Below are positions 33,100 through 45,780 of a stretch of DNA of 64,000 nt, in pieces. Position 1 is the stretch's first letter, and every line of letters begins with the position of its first letter. Below the pieces are notes generated by a model that made no database searches, was not told the origin of the DNA, and saw nothing but the letters and a program-made list of their open reading frames with translations. The translations under genes were made by a program, and so were the position numbers. This DNA comes from Adiantum capillus-veneris (lineage: Eukaryota > Streptophyta > Polypodiopsida > Polypodiales > Pteridaceae), in the NCBI GenBank assembly GCA_014529385.2, contig CM043953.1, forward strand, positions 87,008,342 to 87,072,341, given 5' to 3'.

Positions 33100-34400
33100 T
33101 CCTCCTCCTTCGTTCTCTACAATAATCCTCTTTACATGCAATAAAAAAAACCTATTAATAGCTCCTCCATCCCTTAGCAACGATAGCGCCGTCGTTGCTA
33201 GGGAGGCAAAACAAAACCACCCCTATGATGTGGCAGGGCCGCGGATCCTGACAAGCATGGAATTCGCTGCAACTTGGACCAAATGGGTTCGCTCGCCCGC
33301 TAGGCCAAGCTTTTTTTGTCTCTTGGTCAAGCTCATTCGAGCATTGTATTGGCAAGTGCGAGCATTTCTTTCACCTGCTTGCGTTCGTCCTCGCTGTTGC
33401 ACGCCATCTCCTTCCTTTCCTTTTCTTGCTTACACACTAAAGCTTCCATTTTATTGAACGGATGGCCATTGAACCTCTTTGTTGGGTGGGCGGCCTTTGG
33501 CTTAGTGGGCGGCCATACTGCCTCTTTATTTGGTGGGCGGATCAAGCAAGACATGCTTTCATAAAGGCACCACATTTGGCCAAAGCATTGGAAGCACTTT
33601 ATCTTTCCCTAGCAGTCCTTGACTAACAATATCATCGTGAATGTTGATGTCCATTTAATCTTGCATGGTGCCTCTTGCCTTCAAGATGCAAGCGTACATG
33701 ATTGCATTTGGAGAGTTGTCCTGTCTTTGCATTTGTTTGAAAATAGCCAGCTTCCTAACCGTGCCCCTGTTGGGTTTATCCCACAATCATTGCATTCCAA
33801 GAGACGACATTCTGAACATGATACTCCTCAAGCACTTACTACTCCCACATTTCAAAACCTGGATGAAGCTCAAAATTTCCCAGATAGCACTCCGACCGGG
33901 CCGACCTGACTGGTACAGAACCGGCCCCGGTTAATCTTTAATAGCCAATAACTTGGCAACCGTAACTCCGATCACTGATCTAAAAAGACCGACGCGCTCC
34001 ACAAAGTGAGCACTTCAAGACCATCCCCTCAGCTGCACTTGCCCAATCCGGTACGGATCTGCAATTGACTTAAACTTCAAACTCCAATCGCCAAGCCATA
34101 AAGACATGCCGATAAAGCACTTCAAGCACTATAGTTTTAGATCATAATATCCCATTTGTGCTTACTTCAAGCATAGTGCTTTTTAGCATCATTAAGGCAT
34201 GTGTTGGCTCTTTTTGCCGCATTTGACATACATTAATCATTAAACTTGGCCTGTTAACAAGCCTTGATCACTGCTCACTATATGTGTAGGCTTCAAAGAA
34301 GCTTAGCTTGCATTTCTTGGCTCTTTTTCCCATCCTGGAAGCGGAGCTGCACGACATCCACCCCCTCTGAACCTGCATAGCCTTTGATCTGTGCCAGCTG
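33100..34400. other. Non-coding stretch with one short unassigned frame
   Basis: A 96-codon plus-strand frame at 33619-33909 contains ASCLQDASVHDCIWRV. I cannot assign it, and its only support is the short similarity to 31.1 kb on the minus strand. Confidence 0.3.
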
Positions 34401-34479
34401 TACTTCAATCTCCACTTGCTATAGGCACGTTAAGCTCTTTGTCATCATCAAACTCACGCAACTGGTAAACATATGAAAA

Positions 34480-35270
34480 ATAAAGTAAGGTTTACACCCT
34501 ATCATCAATGTTCTAACTTAATTATTAGGTAGCTTCCCATCAAAACATCTTTGAACCATATCTGCCATCTCCAAAGCATTCAAATATGGAAAACCTATTT
34601 AATGAACCTCGCCAGACTCAAGTGCTCCAGTTAATGATGCACACGGCTTGACCATTAAGCTCATTTAAGGGAACCCTGGCAAGCTCAAGTATGCCTTACT
34701 CTGTTTGCACACGGAATGGATTGTAAGTCCTTTACCTCAAGTTTTGGTAGCAGAACCAGCTTAAAATATGTGAAGCTACTTCATCAATTGTCCAAAGAAG
34801 TTTGATCGTACTTGTCCTCGAATATCTGTGTTTGGTTGGTAGACCTGGACTCTGGTCTTGATAGATTTTCTAATGCTCATAACCTACTTGTAAAATAGCT
34901 TCTTTGAAGTATTCCTAGTCGTTGTTGTAGGATTTGGTAAACTCTTGAATCTGATCTTTCAAATCTGAACTCACTAACTGCTCAAAAGATCTGACCATTA
35001 ACTTGTCAGGTATGCCTCTTAACTTGGTTTCCAGCTCATACTCGCCTCTCCTCGTATACTGCATCTAAAGCTGCATCCAAAGCTTCAGCCATTGATTTTT
35101 CTTCTTTACGGTCTCCATTTCAAGCAGAGATCCTTGAACCAATTGAAGCATCTTTGACAAATTTGGAACCGTTGACTTATCATCAAAACCGTTTGCACTT
35201 CACTGTGCAATCATCTTCATCATCTGCTCTAGATTCTCCATCTTTACCTCCCACCCCAGCTCATTTTGCG
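34480..35270 (-). pseudogene. Unidentified decayed coding segment (possible gag)
   Basis: One minus-strand reading, interrupted by several stops, gives VKMENLEQMMKMIAQ, PNLSKMLQLVQGSLLEMETV and GEYELETKLRGIPDKLMVRS followed by FEQLVSSDLKDQIQEF. The helical, charged composition and the K-L-R-G-(I/V)-P-x-x-L-M-x-x-F pattern are Gag-like. No zinc knuckle or protease follows, so the identity is uncertain. It ends near the 30 bp repeat at 35286. Confidence 0.35.
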
Positions 35271-35285
35271 TCGGGTTCACTAGGT

Positions 35286-35315
35286 GTTGGGGGATATGTG
35301 CTTGAAAAGTGAGCC
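35286..35315. repeat. 30 bp direct repeat, copy 2
   Basis: GTTGGGGGATATGTGCTTGA then AAAGTGAGCC, partner of 32150-32179. The next bases, TTTGGTACCATGC, loosely resemble a primer-binding site. Confidence 0.6.
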
Positions 35316-35756
35316 CTTTGGTACCATGCTTACAATGGACCATTGTTTGCATGCCGACTGGTTCTGTACTTACAAATCTTGAAGATGGTTGGCACATACT
35401 GGAGGATGTGCAGGTTCAAAGGTGGTGGATGTCATGCTATCGTACGTCTAAATGGAGAATTTCATGCAGGAGTCACATATTCAGTGTTTTTATGAGTGCT
35501 CGGATTATGGTTGGGAGCATAGCATTTTTTCACGATGGAAAGCTTGCAATGGCCGTCATGTGGTGTGGGAATGGTTTTTTATATCGTAACTTGGAATCTG
35601 AAGTCGTCAATGTCAAAAGTTTTTGGAGTGAAGATTATGCTATGGGCTTTGACCTCGACTGATGGTATCACTTATGCCGATGCAAGAGCGGTTGAATCAC
35701 TCATGAATGATAAGGTTGTGCTTGGCAAAGGTTTGGTCAATATTTGTGATGAATGA
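35316..35756 (+). other. Two overlapping unassigned short frames
   Basis: Frames of 117 and 73 codons overlap here in different phases (one holds YRNLESEVVNVKSFWSEDYA, the other DGITYADARAVESLMNDKVV). They may be one frame-shifted ORF. I recognise no domain. Confidence 0.25.
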
Positions 35757-35912
35757 CATGTGCTTAAAGAGCTAAGCTAGATCAAGGCTATGGTGGTGAT
35801 CTAAATACTTTTTTGTTTGGACTAGTGGTGCTTACCAATGATTTGGTAGATATGTGTGTCGAGTATTGTACTTGTGATGCTTAGTCGGTGTGCAACGTGC
35901 GGGTTGAGCACA

Positions 35913-36015
35913 TACCAAACTATTCCATCACCTTTTACTAAAGAATACCGTGTGCTCGGCCCATTTGAAGCACCAAACTATTCCATCACCTTTTACTAAA
36001 GAATACGGTGTGCTG
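35913..36015. repeat. Two-copy tandem repeat, 59 bp period
   Basis: ACCAAACTATTCCATCACCT through AAGAATACSGTGTGCT occurs at 35913 and again at 35972. Confidence 0.85.
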
Positions 36016-36152
36016 ACCCGGCTCAACTGGCAAACAATATTCCCTTGACACCACTTAGCAAGGTGATTCTGCGGTTAGTGGAGAATAGGTTGAGGTTGTC
36101 AGCTCTCTTTTTGTCTCTTGGGGTTAACCTTAAAAGTTTTGACTTCAACCAA

Positions 36153-36441
36153 TCATAGGCCTCCAAGATCGAAGGGAAAACTCAAAAACTTTTCATCAAT
36201 CAAGTAGTTCCATCCAATAAAGCATAAGCATGATCCCCACTGCAAAGTTTTTAGATCTCTTGCATAAACATTTATGCATGATGAATCACCACGAGGGTCA
36301 TATGGTCTATATATCAACTGCCCTAAGCTGTTCTCATAAACTTGTCCTCCTGGATCAAATGTCTTAAGAAGATATTGCCCAAGCACTAGAGCCGCATAAA
36401 ATCCACATGAGTTTACATTATCGGTCTCATTTGACATCAAA
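36153..36441 (-). pseudogene. Split acidic-protein gene, C-terminal part
   Basis: About 95 codons, from the TSD leftwards to a TGA at 36153. The sequence holds NSCGFYAALVLGQYLLKTFD, GGQVYENSLGQLIYRPYDPR and a C-terminal LIDEKFLSFPFDLGGL. It continues the frame of 42155-42446 when one copy of TCAAA is kept and the 5.7 kb element is ignored. The codon spanning the junction is intact. I do not recognise the family. The mixed hydrophobic and aromatic content suggests a folded C-terminal domain rather than low-complexity sequence. Confidence 0.6.
36437..36441. repeat. Target-site duplication TCAAA, left copy
   Basis: TCAAA immediately precedes the LTR start TGTCAGG and recurs at 42155-42159 immediately after the right LTR end CTTACA. 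Confidence 0.9.
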
Positions 36442-36649
36442 TGTCAGGCCAAGGGCAGGGCCAAGGGCCAGGACGGACATGCGGTCAAGGGGCGCTATAT
36501 TTAGGGGCTAGGAGTCTATATATGGCACGGTTGGGTGGAGAGTTGCATGGTCCAGTCCCTGTGGTCTTACATTATATTTAGGGGCTAGGAGTCTATATAT
36601 GGCACGGTTGGGTGGAGAGTTGCATAGTCCAGTCCCCTGCGGTCTTACA
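36442..36649 (+). repeat. 5' LTR with 77 bp internal tandem duplication
   Basis: The unit from ATATTTAGGGGCTAGGAGTC to GGTCTTACATT is present at 36497 and again at 36574. Each carries CTATATATGG, so the TATA box is doubled. The right LTR has one unit and also lacks GGTGGAGA. Confidence 0.9.
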
Positions 36650-36650
36650 T

Positions 36651-36663
36651 TGGTATCAGAGCT
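36651..36663 (+). other. Primer-binding site (tRNA-iMet)
   Basis: TGGTATCAGAGCT, the standard plant initiator-methionine tRNA primer-binding site, one base after the LTR end. Confidence 0.9.
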
Positions 36664-36717
36664 CAGGAGGCATGGAGAAAGAGAAGGGACGTGGAGTCTC
36701 AAGGAGTGCATGCTCTC

Positions 36718-36721
<4 letters not shown>

Positions 36722-36799
<78 letters not shown>
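36722..36799. repeat. (CT)39 microsatellite
   Basis: Pure CT just inside the element. Its translations on both strands are artefacts. Confidence 0.95.
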
Positions 36800-36802
<3 letters not shown>

Positions 36803-39800
36803 CGTGCATATTGCCATGGCTGAGCATGGCTCTTGCCTTGCGGAAGGAGGAAGGAGATGGGTGCCATGCATGAAGCATGCAAGAGGTAATTGCATGAATC
36901 TCAGGCGTGGGGGAAGCAGTCCCTGCAGAGCCAAGGAAGATGAAGATTGGGGAATCAAGGACCACATGTGCAGCGTCTCTTAACGGGGAAAGCGGGGTCT
37001 ATCGACCACCTCAAAAACCTGCAAGTTCGATTTCGTTGGATGCGCGCTGGGCATGGGGTGAGTTTTCGACACTTGGGCACCGTCGTTGGAGCACCATAGC
37101 AAGAGCATCGTCATCATCCTCGCGTGTGGCGGTAGCATCGGATTGCAAAACTTCTGGTTTTTCCACCTAGGTGTCCCAAAGCGTGGGTGCCCTAAAGATT
37201 TTAGGGCTCAAGGGTGGGTACACACCGGTTGAGCATGGCGATTTAAGAGACGAGCTTACGCTCATTGGATGGGAAGGCCTCGGTATCATGAAGGTACCAA
37301 GGTAGTTCCTTAGACCTGCACGGTAGTTCCTAGCTACAGAATTTCAGGGAAGTTTTGAAAAAAGATCTGAAAGCTGCGGATTAGCCAAGGTGCTCGCCTT
37401 TGGCTTTCCGAGGCATGTCACTACCATAACAGAAAACTTCAGATCTGCAGCACATCTGAAATCAAGGGAATGCAAAGGCCTGAAAGGTCGCCGAAGGCCG
37501 TTTGCAAGGGCATCGACAAGGCACTGGCCATGGTTGCATGACATAGTCCAAAATCGAATTCCAAAAGGTACGTAGAGTTCCTTTAGCATTTTTGTTTGTC
37601 ACAAAGTTGTAGAAATTTCAATGCTTGCACAAGTTTACATACCGAAAGCAAGAAGCTCGCAAGGCGAGTTGACGTCAGTATCTAATCATGCAAAGTGCAA
37701 GAAGCCGGCAAGGCGGGTCGGCATTCGTCATCAGTAATACGGTATGCAGTAGCTTTTGAATCTGTTTGGCAATTTTTTTGGAATATACTGTATAGTTATG
37801 GCATGCAACAAATGCGCATACACTTTCGGCGCACAAAGCACAAGCACGGCTTGTGATAATTACCGTAAGCAATAAAAATTTGATGCGTAAATTGTTGGCA
37901 AGGGTCCAATGATTGGTTTCAAGATTAGAATCAAGCATGGCTTGAGTACCGACCGCCTTGCTCTAGAGCACGGCTCCTCAGCGGTTCTATTTTGCTGCCA
38001 AAGCATAGCACATTGGCACTGTTTTAGTATCTCAAGGAGATCGACACGGCCTGTTGTTAGATTTGACAAAAGGTGCAAACATGTTCAACATGGCTAGCGT
38101 TTTGAAGTTCAGGCAGATTGACAGGAGTCTTTCTTTCTCCATCTTTGAGTTTGCGGTTCCAAATTTGCTAGGGCATGGCTCTTCGGCAAAGTATTTCCTC
38201 ACGTCAGTCGATGGAGACAATCCTAAATGGTGAAGCATGGAGTTTATACTTATGCATCATCGCACACATCATGTACCTTGTCACGGGTAATGGCACTAAC
38301 ACCTAGCAGAAGCATCTGTTGGCTATGCGAACAAAAGTAATTATGTGAAGCACGGCTTCAATTTGGGCATCTGCCATTGAAGATTCCCACTTTTGGCATA
38401 TGCTATGAGCATACACAATTGGGAAGGAATAGGCAATGTGTTTGCAGGTTATTTCCTATTGCAGGTTATTTCATTATGTACCAGACAGGTGTATACGCTA
38501 TACGAGGGCGTCTGTGCATATATGGCTATGAGCCGTTTTGGAATGAGTTTTTCCTTCCAAATTTCATGACAACTGGTTGCAGCAACAATGACCAGGTTAG
38601 CCAAGTTTAAGTTTTTTTTTTTTTTTTCCATGTTTACACTTTACTTGGCAATTACTGTCATTGTGCAAAGCAAAGTGCTTTGGCAATTTTATACGAAGCA
38701 AGGATTCTCCCTTGTGCCGCGATACTGCCCATTGATTTGGAATCAAGGGCATTGGCACACAAGTTTGGGAAACTGGCAAAATAGGGAATATCAGCTCACA
38801 GAATCCCTACCAGTATAAACTGTGCAAGGCACTTATGGTTTTGGTTCTCACGTTTGAGGCCATCACTCTCGGCAAGGGCTTACAATTCTGCATGCAAGGC
38901 ATGCTAGCGAGGTGGATTCAATTCTACCACTTCATGCATTACGCTTCCGCTATCACACTCACAACTTTGTCAAACTGATGGATTTTTTACCATGAGTGTT
39001 GGTTACTATTAACACACAACAACACTAAAAGGAACCTAAATCTAGGACTTATTTCACGGGCAAAGTGTCAATGCTAAGTCTTCCTCATACAATCACGACC
39101 CCTGCAAGGTAGGTGGGTCGGAATGAGTTTTGTGTTTTTCTGTTACCTCTCTTGATGAGAGAGTCATACCGGAAAACTGTGGAATGCTTATACGATAAGC
39201 TGCAAGTTAGGCATAAGATGCGTAAGAGCACACAGCTTGGGTACACACTCTAGAAACTTAAGGAAAGTTCCTCAGCCCAGCATGTTCTTCTTCTCTCTCT
39301 CCCTCTCTTTAAGGGAAAAATGAAAAATCTTCTAAGAAGCTTTGGATACGTGTTTTGCTCGTGAGTCAGCCTGAGCCAAGGTGCTCTAACTCTCAGCTAG
39401 CACGTGGCTAAGATGCTACTCAAATTAGTCTTCATCGGTTCGTCCATTGAACACTAATTTGCATAATGGCTATGAGCCACACAGGCTAAGAGCCATTGTC
39501 AGGCCAAGGGTAAGACCCAACTATTGGCATTCTTTGGGGTGATTGTTTTCAAGATTGAACAGATCTACCCAAGGAAGTATACATCGACGTTAATGCACAA
39601 GCAAGAGTCTTATCATTACAGATGTTTAGGGTGCCATTTTTGCACTACATGTTTTCATTGCGACACTCAAGCTGAGTTTTTGATAATCTTCAACTCACAG
39701 TAGTTGATCTCTATAAGGAAGTATAGATGCAGCAATCAGTGGTGACAACATGGCTGTCCACACGAGCTAGGATGTTCACTTGTGTGGATTTCCTGCTCTC

Positions 39801-40838
39801 TCTATAGCACTACGGAGTGTCTATGGACATATTGTTTTGGGGTACAACCCGACGGGTGACTGCTACATCACCCCATAGGCATTGAGGATCACAGTTGATC
39901 TGCATTGAGGATCACAGTTTGATCTCTCTCAGTTAGACTTTCAAGGAAAGAATTCCGCAATCTACCACGCGGTAGCGGACAAACTCAACTTTTCAAGTTG
40001 ATTCCAATCATTATGTACACGGTTAACGATGTTGGTTGCCGTTACCTGCTAGTTGAGCAGTTTCTACAAAGGGTCTTACCAAGGGGTTTGACTACGTAGA
40101 TTTTAACCAAAGGGGTTGGATTGCGAAGGCAACACCCACGGTTCCCAGTGCAATGTTGTTTGTTTTTCAGGTAGGAGATGTGCTCCTCTCCGTTTAAATA
40201 TTGGTAAGTGAACATTACGTTCAAACCTCCAGGTACGCATCTATTAATTTGGTGTTATTCCATTTTTTGTATGCTTTGCTTGTTTTTTTTTTCAAGACGT
40301 ATAAGTACGCTTGAATGTTACAGAGCCATGCCAAGGGCATGTCGGCACAAAGTATTTTGGGCCAAGTGTCCAATCTACCTTTTTGCCTTATGCTGTTACG
40401 AACCTACTTGTAGGGTTCGATTTGGCACATGTTGTCACATGGGATACAACATGGTCTAGGAACTCAAGGAGCTTGGTTTAGCCATTGTGGAGCATGATAA
40501 TGAGGGTCCCTCTCACTCGCGTCGCAGAGTGTTCGTAGTTACCTCCACACACAAGTACAGCTCGTACTTGATGGATGTCACTTTTCCTGGCATCCTTACT
40601 TGAGACATATTCCACATGTGTAGAATATGAGTCTCTAGGACTGACACTGGCGCCCAATTCGAAATGATGTGTCGCGACGAAGTCCCTAGGTACTGGTCGC
40701 ATCCGTTCATTACACCAATTGACGCACAGAGTTTCAGGAACAATTTTAGTGGCCAAAAATTGTTGAGTACTAAGTACAGACTTGTTGTGATTACAAGTGC
40801 TGTGAAACCACCTTAACGGAAGGTCGTTTCTACATATA
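36800..40838. other. Interior of the 5.7 kb element, no gene recognised
   Basis: Many short frames but none with a retroelement or host domain. Small duplications occur: GCATTGAGGATCACAGTT at 39875 and 39903, and the pair GCTCGCAAGGCGAGTTG / GCCGGCAAGGCGGGTCG at 37650 and 37705. Words such as GGCATGGCT and AAGCACGGCTTC recur, so it may have grown by local duplication. Confidence 0.5.
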
Positions 40839-41016
40839 GCAAAGTATGCTACGTTCATGAGAATGTCTCATGGTTGGTTCCTAGGTGTGACCGGGTTGTC
40901 ACATTCTATTATGGTCCAACTTTTTCTGCAAAGTATGCTACGTTCATGAGAAGGTCTCATGGTTGGTTCCTAGGTGTGACCGAGTTGTCACATTCTATTA
41001 TGGTCCAACTTTGTTG
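40839..41016. repeat. Two-copy tandem repeat, 89 bp period
   Basis: GCAAAGTATGCTACGTTCAT begins both units (40839 and 40928). The units differ at a few bases. A second doublet lies at about 41466-41538 (GGATMTGCTAAG...CATACGTTAG). Confidence 0.9.
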
Positions 41017-42015
41017 CAAGATTTTCACGTAAGTATCGTGGAAAGTCTCCTCATGGAATTGCGGTTTGGATATGTTTGTGTTAAATGCATGCACACTAGG
41101 TGTTATGGGCCCTAGTGTTTAACACAAATTTATTTGGAGCGGCATGTAAATCCATGGACTTTATTCTTTCTGCACCCTTTTGCACTGCTAGTGCAATCTC
41201 TCTTGCAGATTTAGTATGAGTTTACACCCTGCCATACAAGGTGATGGCTGAGTATGGATGTTAGTGATTGGTTGCTGGAACCTCCAATCTACCTTCAACC
41301 TAATTGGTTGTTTCCATTCCATATCGAGTATATAGATAGATACTCAATGGTTGAGTCATAGTTTGTCGTCAGTTGTGGAAGACTGTCTGTGAGTGGTTGG
41401 GGAAAGTACCTCACTCTTACTGCTGTTATTCATCCCATGGGTAGCTTACAAGTATTCTATTTAGTACTAAAGGATATGCTAAGCACATACGTTAGTAAAC
41501 CGTGCTAAAGGATCTGCTAAGAGCATACGTTAGCACAATGCATTCTGAATAGGTGATTCTCTTCTTATTCTAGAATTTGCTTAGGTTAGGTTTTCAACTT
41601 TGAACACCTGTTGTGGTGGGGTTGGATATCGATAGTTTCATAAGTCAAGGACTTAATAGGTGTGCTGACAGAGTATGTTGGCATGTAACCTTTGTTAGGG
41701 GTAACATGTGGTTCTGTGTGTTCCAAAATGTTCAGAAGTCTGACATGAGGACACTCCCTATTCTATCTTTCAGTACCTATGAGCTTTTCAAGATACTCAC
41801 ATGAGTTATCATGAGTTACCATTTAGATACGGGTGGTTGCAAAAGGACAACAATGTTGAAAATCAAGATGTTGCTCTTGGTTTCATTGAACCTCCTCACT
41901 GCACCAGGTATCGGTCATATGGACAATTGGCCCGTGTAGAGGATGCCAATAAGGAAAACATCACTGTTCTTACGAAGATACTACCACTTATGTTTTCGAG
42001 GACGAAAATGCTTCT

Positions 42016-42030
42016 CCAAGGGGGGAGTAA
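42016..42030 (+). other. Polypurine tract of the 5.7 kb element
   Basis: AAGGGGGGAGTAA directly precedes the right LTR. Confidence 0.75.
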
Positions 42031-42154
42031 TATCAGGCCAAGGGCAGGGCCAAGGGCCAGGACGGACATGCGGTCAAGGGGCGCTATATTTAGGGTCTAG
42101 GAGTCTATATATGGCACGGTTGGGTTGCATGGTCCAGTCCCCTGCGGTCTTACA
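42031..42154 (+). repeat. 3' LTR (124 bp)
   Basis: It matches the left LTR (CAGGCCAAGGGCAGGGCCAA, GACGGACATGCGGTCAAGGG), with TATCAGG at the start where the left copy has TGTCAGG. Confidence 0.9.
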
Positions 42155-43337
42155 TCAAACAACCTTGGTGTAAGCTTGTTCTTCCTAGATCAATCAGCAA
42201 CCGATAACATTGTGCACCCAGAAGAACCCAACCATATTCAACCTGCTTCTTAAGGACCTCAAAATCTCTTGGGTCGAATACCATAGCAAGCACATAGCAT
42301 CTATGAGCCTCACAGTAAAGTAAAATTTCCCTTGAATCATTATGCAACACCCAGATTTTGTAAAAATTTGACAGCTTTTTCTTAGCAAGCATATAGGAAC
42401 ACTGCATAAGTTTTACCTGTAACCATAATAGCATTGACATAAGCATAAGTAGAAAGAGTATATGGACCCAACCATAGCCAGTACCTCGTCAAAGAAACTG
42501 AAAAAGAATGTGTACCCTTTGCTTTATCGATAGTGATTCACCCCCTCTGACTTCATAGCTATCACAAACTTGTGAAATTCTTGCATCAGTGTCAAAGTCA
42601 TCATCACTTGGAAGACCATGAAAAAGAGCTGTAACTTTTGAATTTACATCCACTTATGGATCAGTAGAGCAGTGAATACTCTCATCATTTGTCAAAGAAT
42701 TGTGGGTTGCTTCCTCTTGTAGCTCATGAGAAATAACAACAGAAGAAACTTTGTGTCCAATATCTTGTACTTCATTCATGTCAAAAATGTTAGGCACACG
42801 AAGAACATCATCCAAGCAATCTTTATAAATCTCTTCATCCTGTTCCACTTCACACATTTCTACGGTAGCCAAAGATCCATCGATACTCAGTGAAGACTCT
42901 TCATGCACCTCCTCTGAACAGGTACTAGAAATAGAGAAATCATCCATAATATGTTGCTCATCCATATCACAATCAGATAAAAATACATCAATAATGGAAT
43001 TCTCTTCTCTCAACCCTGACAAGGAAGCTTCACTATTTGCATCATCATCTTGCTCTGTGATATCAGCACTTGTAAATATATCACCAGCAGCAATTGTAGA
43101 CTCATATATACCCTCATGCACATCCTCTATTGACTCCATGATTTCTTTCACTTCATTTGTTACAGTACAAATGATTTTATCTATGCAATCATCTTCAAGA
43201 AACCTGTTGTTGTGCTTGACTTCACATGCTTCCATTGTGCTGAGAGGACCATCAACACCTTGTAAAGGATCATCTTGAACTTCTTGAGAACAATCCATGT
43301 TGCAAAGGTTTATATAGGCTCTCAAGGCCAAAATCAC
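42155..43337 (-). pseudogene. Split acidic-protein gene, N-terminal part
   Basis: One frame runs from 43337 to the insertion, with two in-frame stops (TAA at 42654-42656, TGA at 42489-42491). The likely start is the Met at 43298 (MDCSQEV). The first 210 residues are strongly Asp/Glu-rich and contain an internal duplication: CSQEVQDD...DGPLSTMEACEV near the start and CSEEVHEE...DGSLATVEMCEV about 130 residues on. Later parts hold WVHILF, SNFYKIWVLHNDSREI and VFDPRDFEVLKKQVEYGW. No known domain is recognised. The stops may be mutations or mark unrecognised introns. Confidence 0.6.
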
Positions 43338-43819
43338 AAGCTAAGAATAAAGAAAAGCAAAGAGAGATAAGTTCACGCATGTTCACGGCTGTTTAAAAAA
43401 TAAAATAAATAATAATAAGAATAAATTTTTAATTTTTTTGTGGATACGAATTTTGATGCGGGATTTTGGGTATGTAATTTTAGAAGAACCTTAGCTTACA
43501 AGAAAAAAAGCTCTAAACTTGACTCCTCCTCTCTCTTTTCTAAAAATACTCTTTCTTTCCTAAAAGTACTCTTCCTACTCCTTCTCTTCTAAAATTACTC
43601 CTCCTTTCTTAAAATTACTCCTTTTCTCTTAGGGGTCAACTCTTATCTCTAGATACAGTCTTGAGGCTTAGGTTTTTAATATCAACCTATAGTTCTAGAG
43701 TCCGATTTTTGATCCGATCGTTCCATTAGAATGCTCTTTGAGTTAATAAAATGCAAACCTAAACATTTTTGCAAAAAAGTATATGAAATTTTTTTTATTG
43801 AAAAATGTTGGGTACATTA

Positions 43820-43820
<1 letters not shown>
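43309..43820 (-). repeat. Second copy of the chromovirus LTR
   Basis: It matches 1905-2376 in the same order and orientation (CTCAAGGCCAAAATCACAAG, AACCTATAGTTC, TTTTTATTGAAAAATG). On the left it ends at the TATATAAA box and directly abuts the split acidic gene. On the right it runs straight into a CT tract. Confidence 0.8.
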
Positions 43821-45399
<1,579 letters not shown>

Positions 45400-45780
45400 T
45401 GGCCTTGGCTTGTGGATATATACACCATTATGGATAACAAAGTCTAACTACAGTCTTGAGGCTCTAGCCAGTGTTTTGTGAGTCTTGCCATAGTATTGCA
45501 CCATTATGGATAACAATGTATAACTACAGTCTTGAGGCTCTAGCCAGTGTTTTGTGAGTACTACAGTCTTGAGGCTCTAGCCAATGTTTTGTGAGTCTTG
45601 CCATAGTGTTTCCATTGCCTTACCACCATCCAGAGCACTTGCCTTGCACTCTGGGGCTTTAACCAGTGCGTACTATACCTTGGTTGTGCGCAATCCGGCC
45701 TATGAGCCTTGTAGTCATATCATCTAGTTACATTGTGGTTTTCAATATTGTTGCACCCAATGCACTCTCCATTGCACCTC
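45400..45780. repeat. Dispersed repeat, copy 2, with local tandem duplications
   Basis: It matches bases 1-240. Within it, ACCATTATGGATAACA...CTACAGTCTTGAGGCTCTAG CCAGTGTTTTGTGAGT is present at about 45424 and 45501, with a third partial unit at about 45560. Confidence 0.8.

Larger units (their letters stand above)
36442..42154 (+). mobile_element. 5.7 kb non-autonomous LTR retrotransposon with very short LTRs
   Basis: LTRs of 208 bp (left, with an internal 77 bp duplication) and 124 bp (right), beginning TGTCAGGCC (left) and TATCAGGCC (right) and ending GGTCTTACA. A perfect 5 bp TSD flanks it. TGGTATCAGAGCT follows the left LTR one base in, and AAGGGGGGAG precedes the right LTR. The interior has no RT, RNase H or integrase motif. 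Just before the right LTR a frame reads TTTYVFEDENASPRGE and stops, like the extreme C-terminus of some retroelement polyproteins. Confidence 0.9.
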
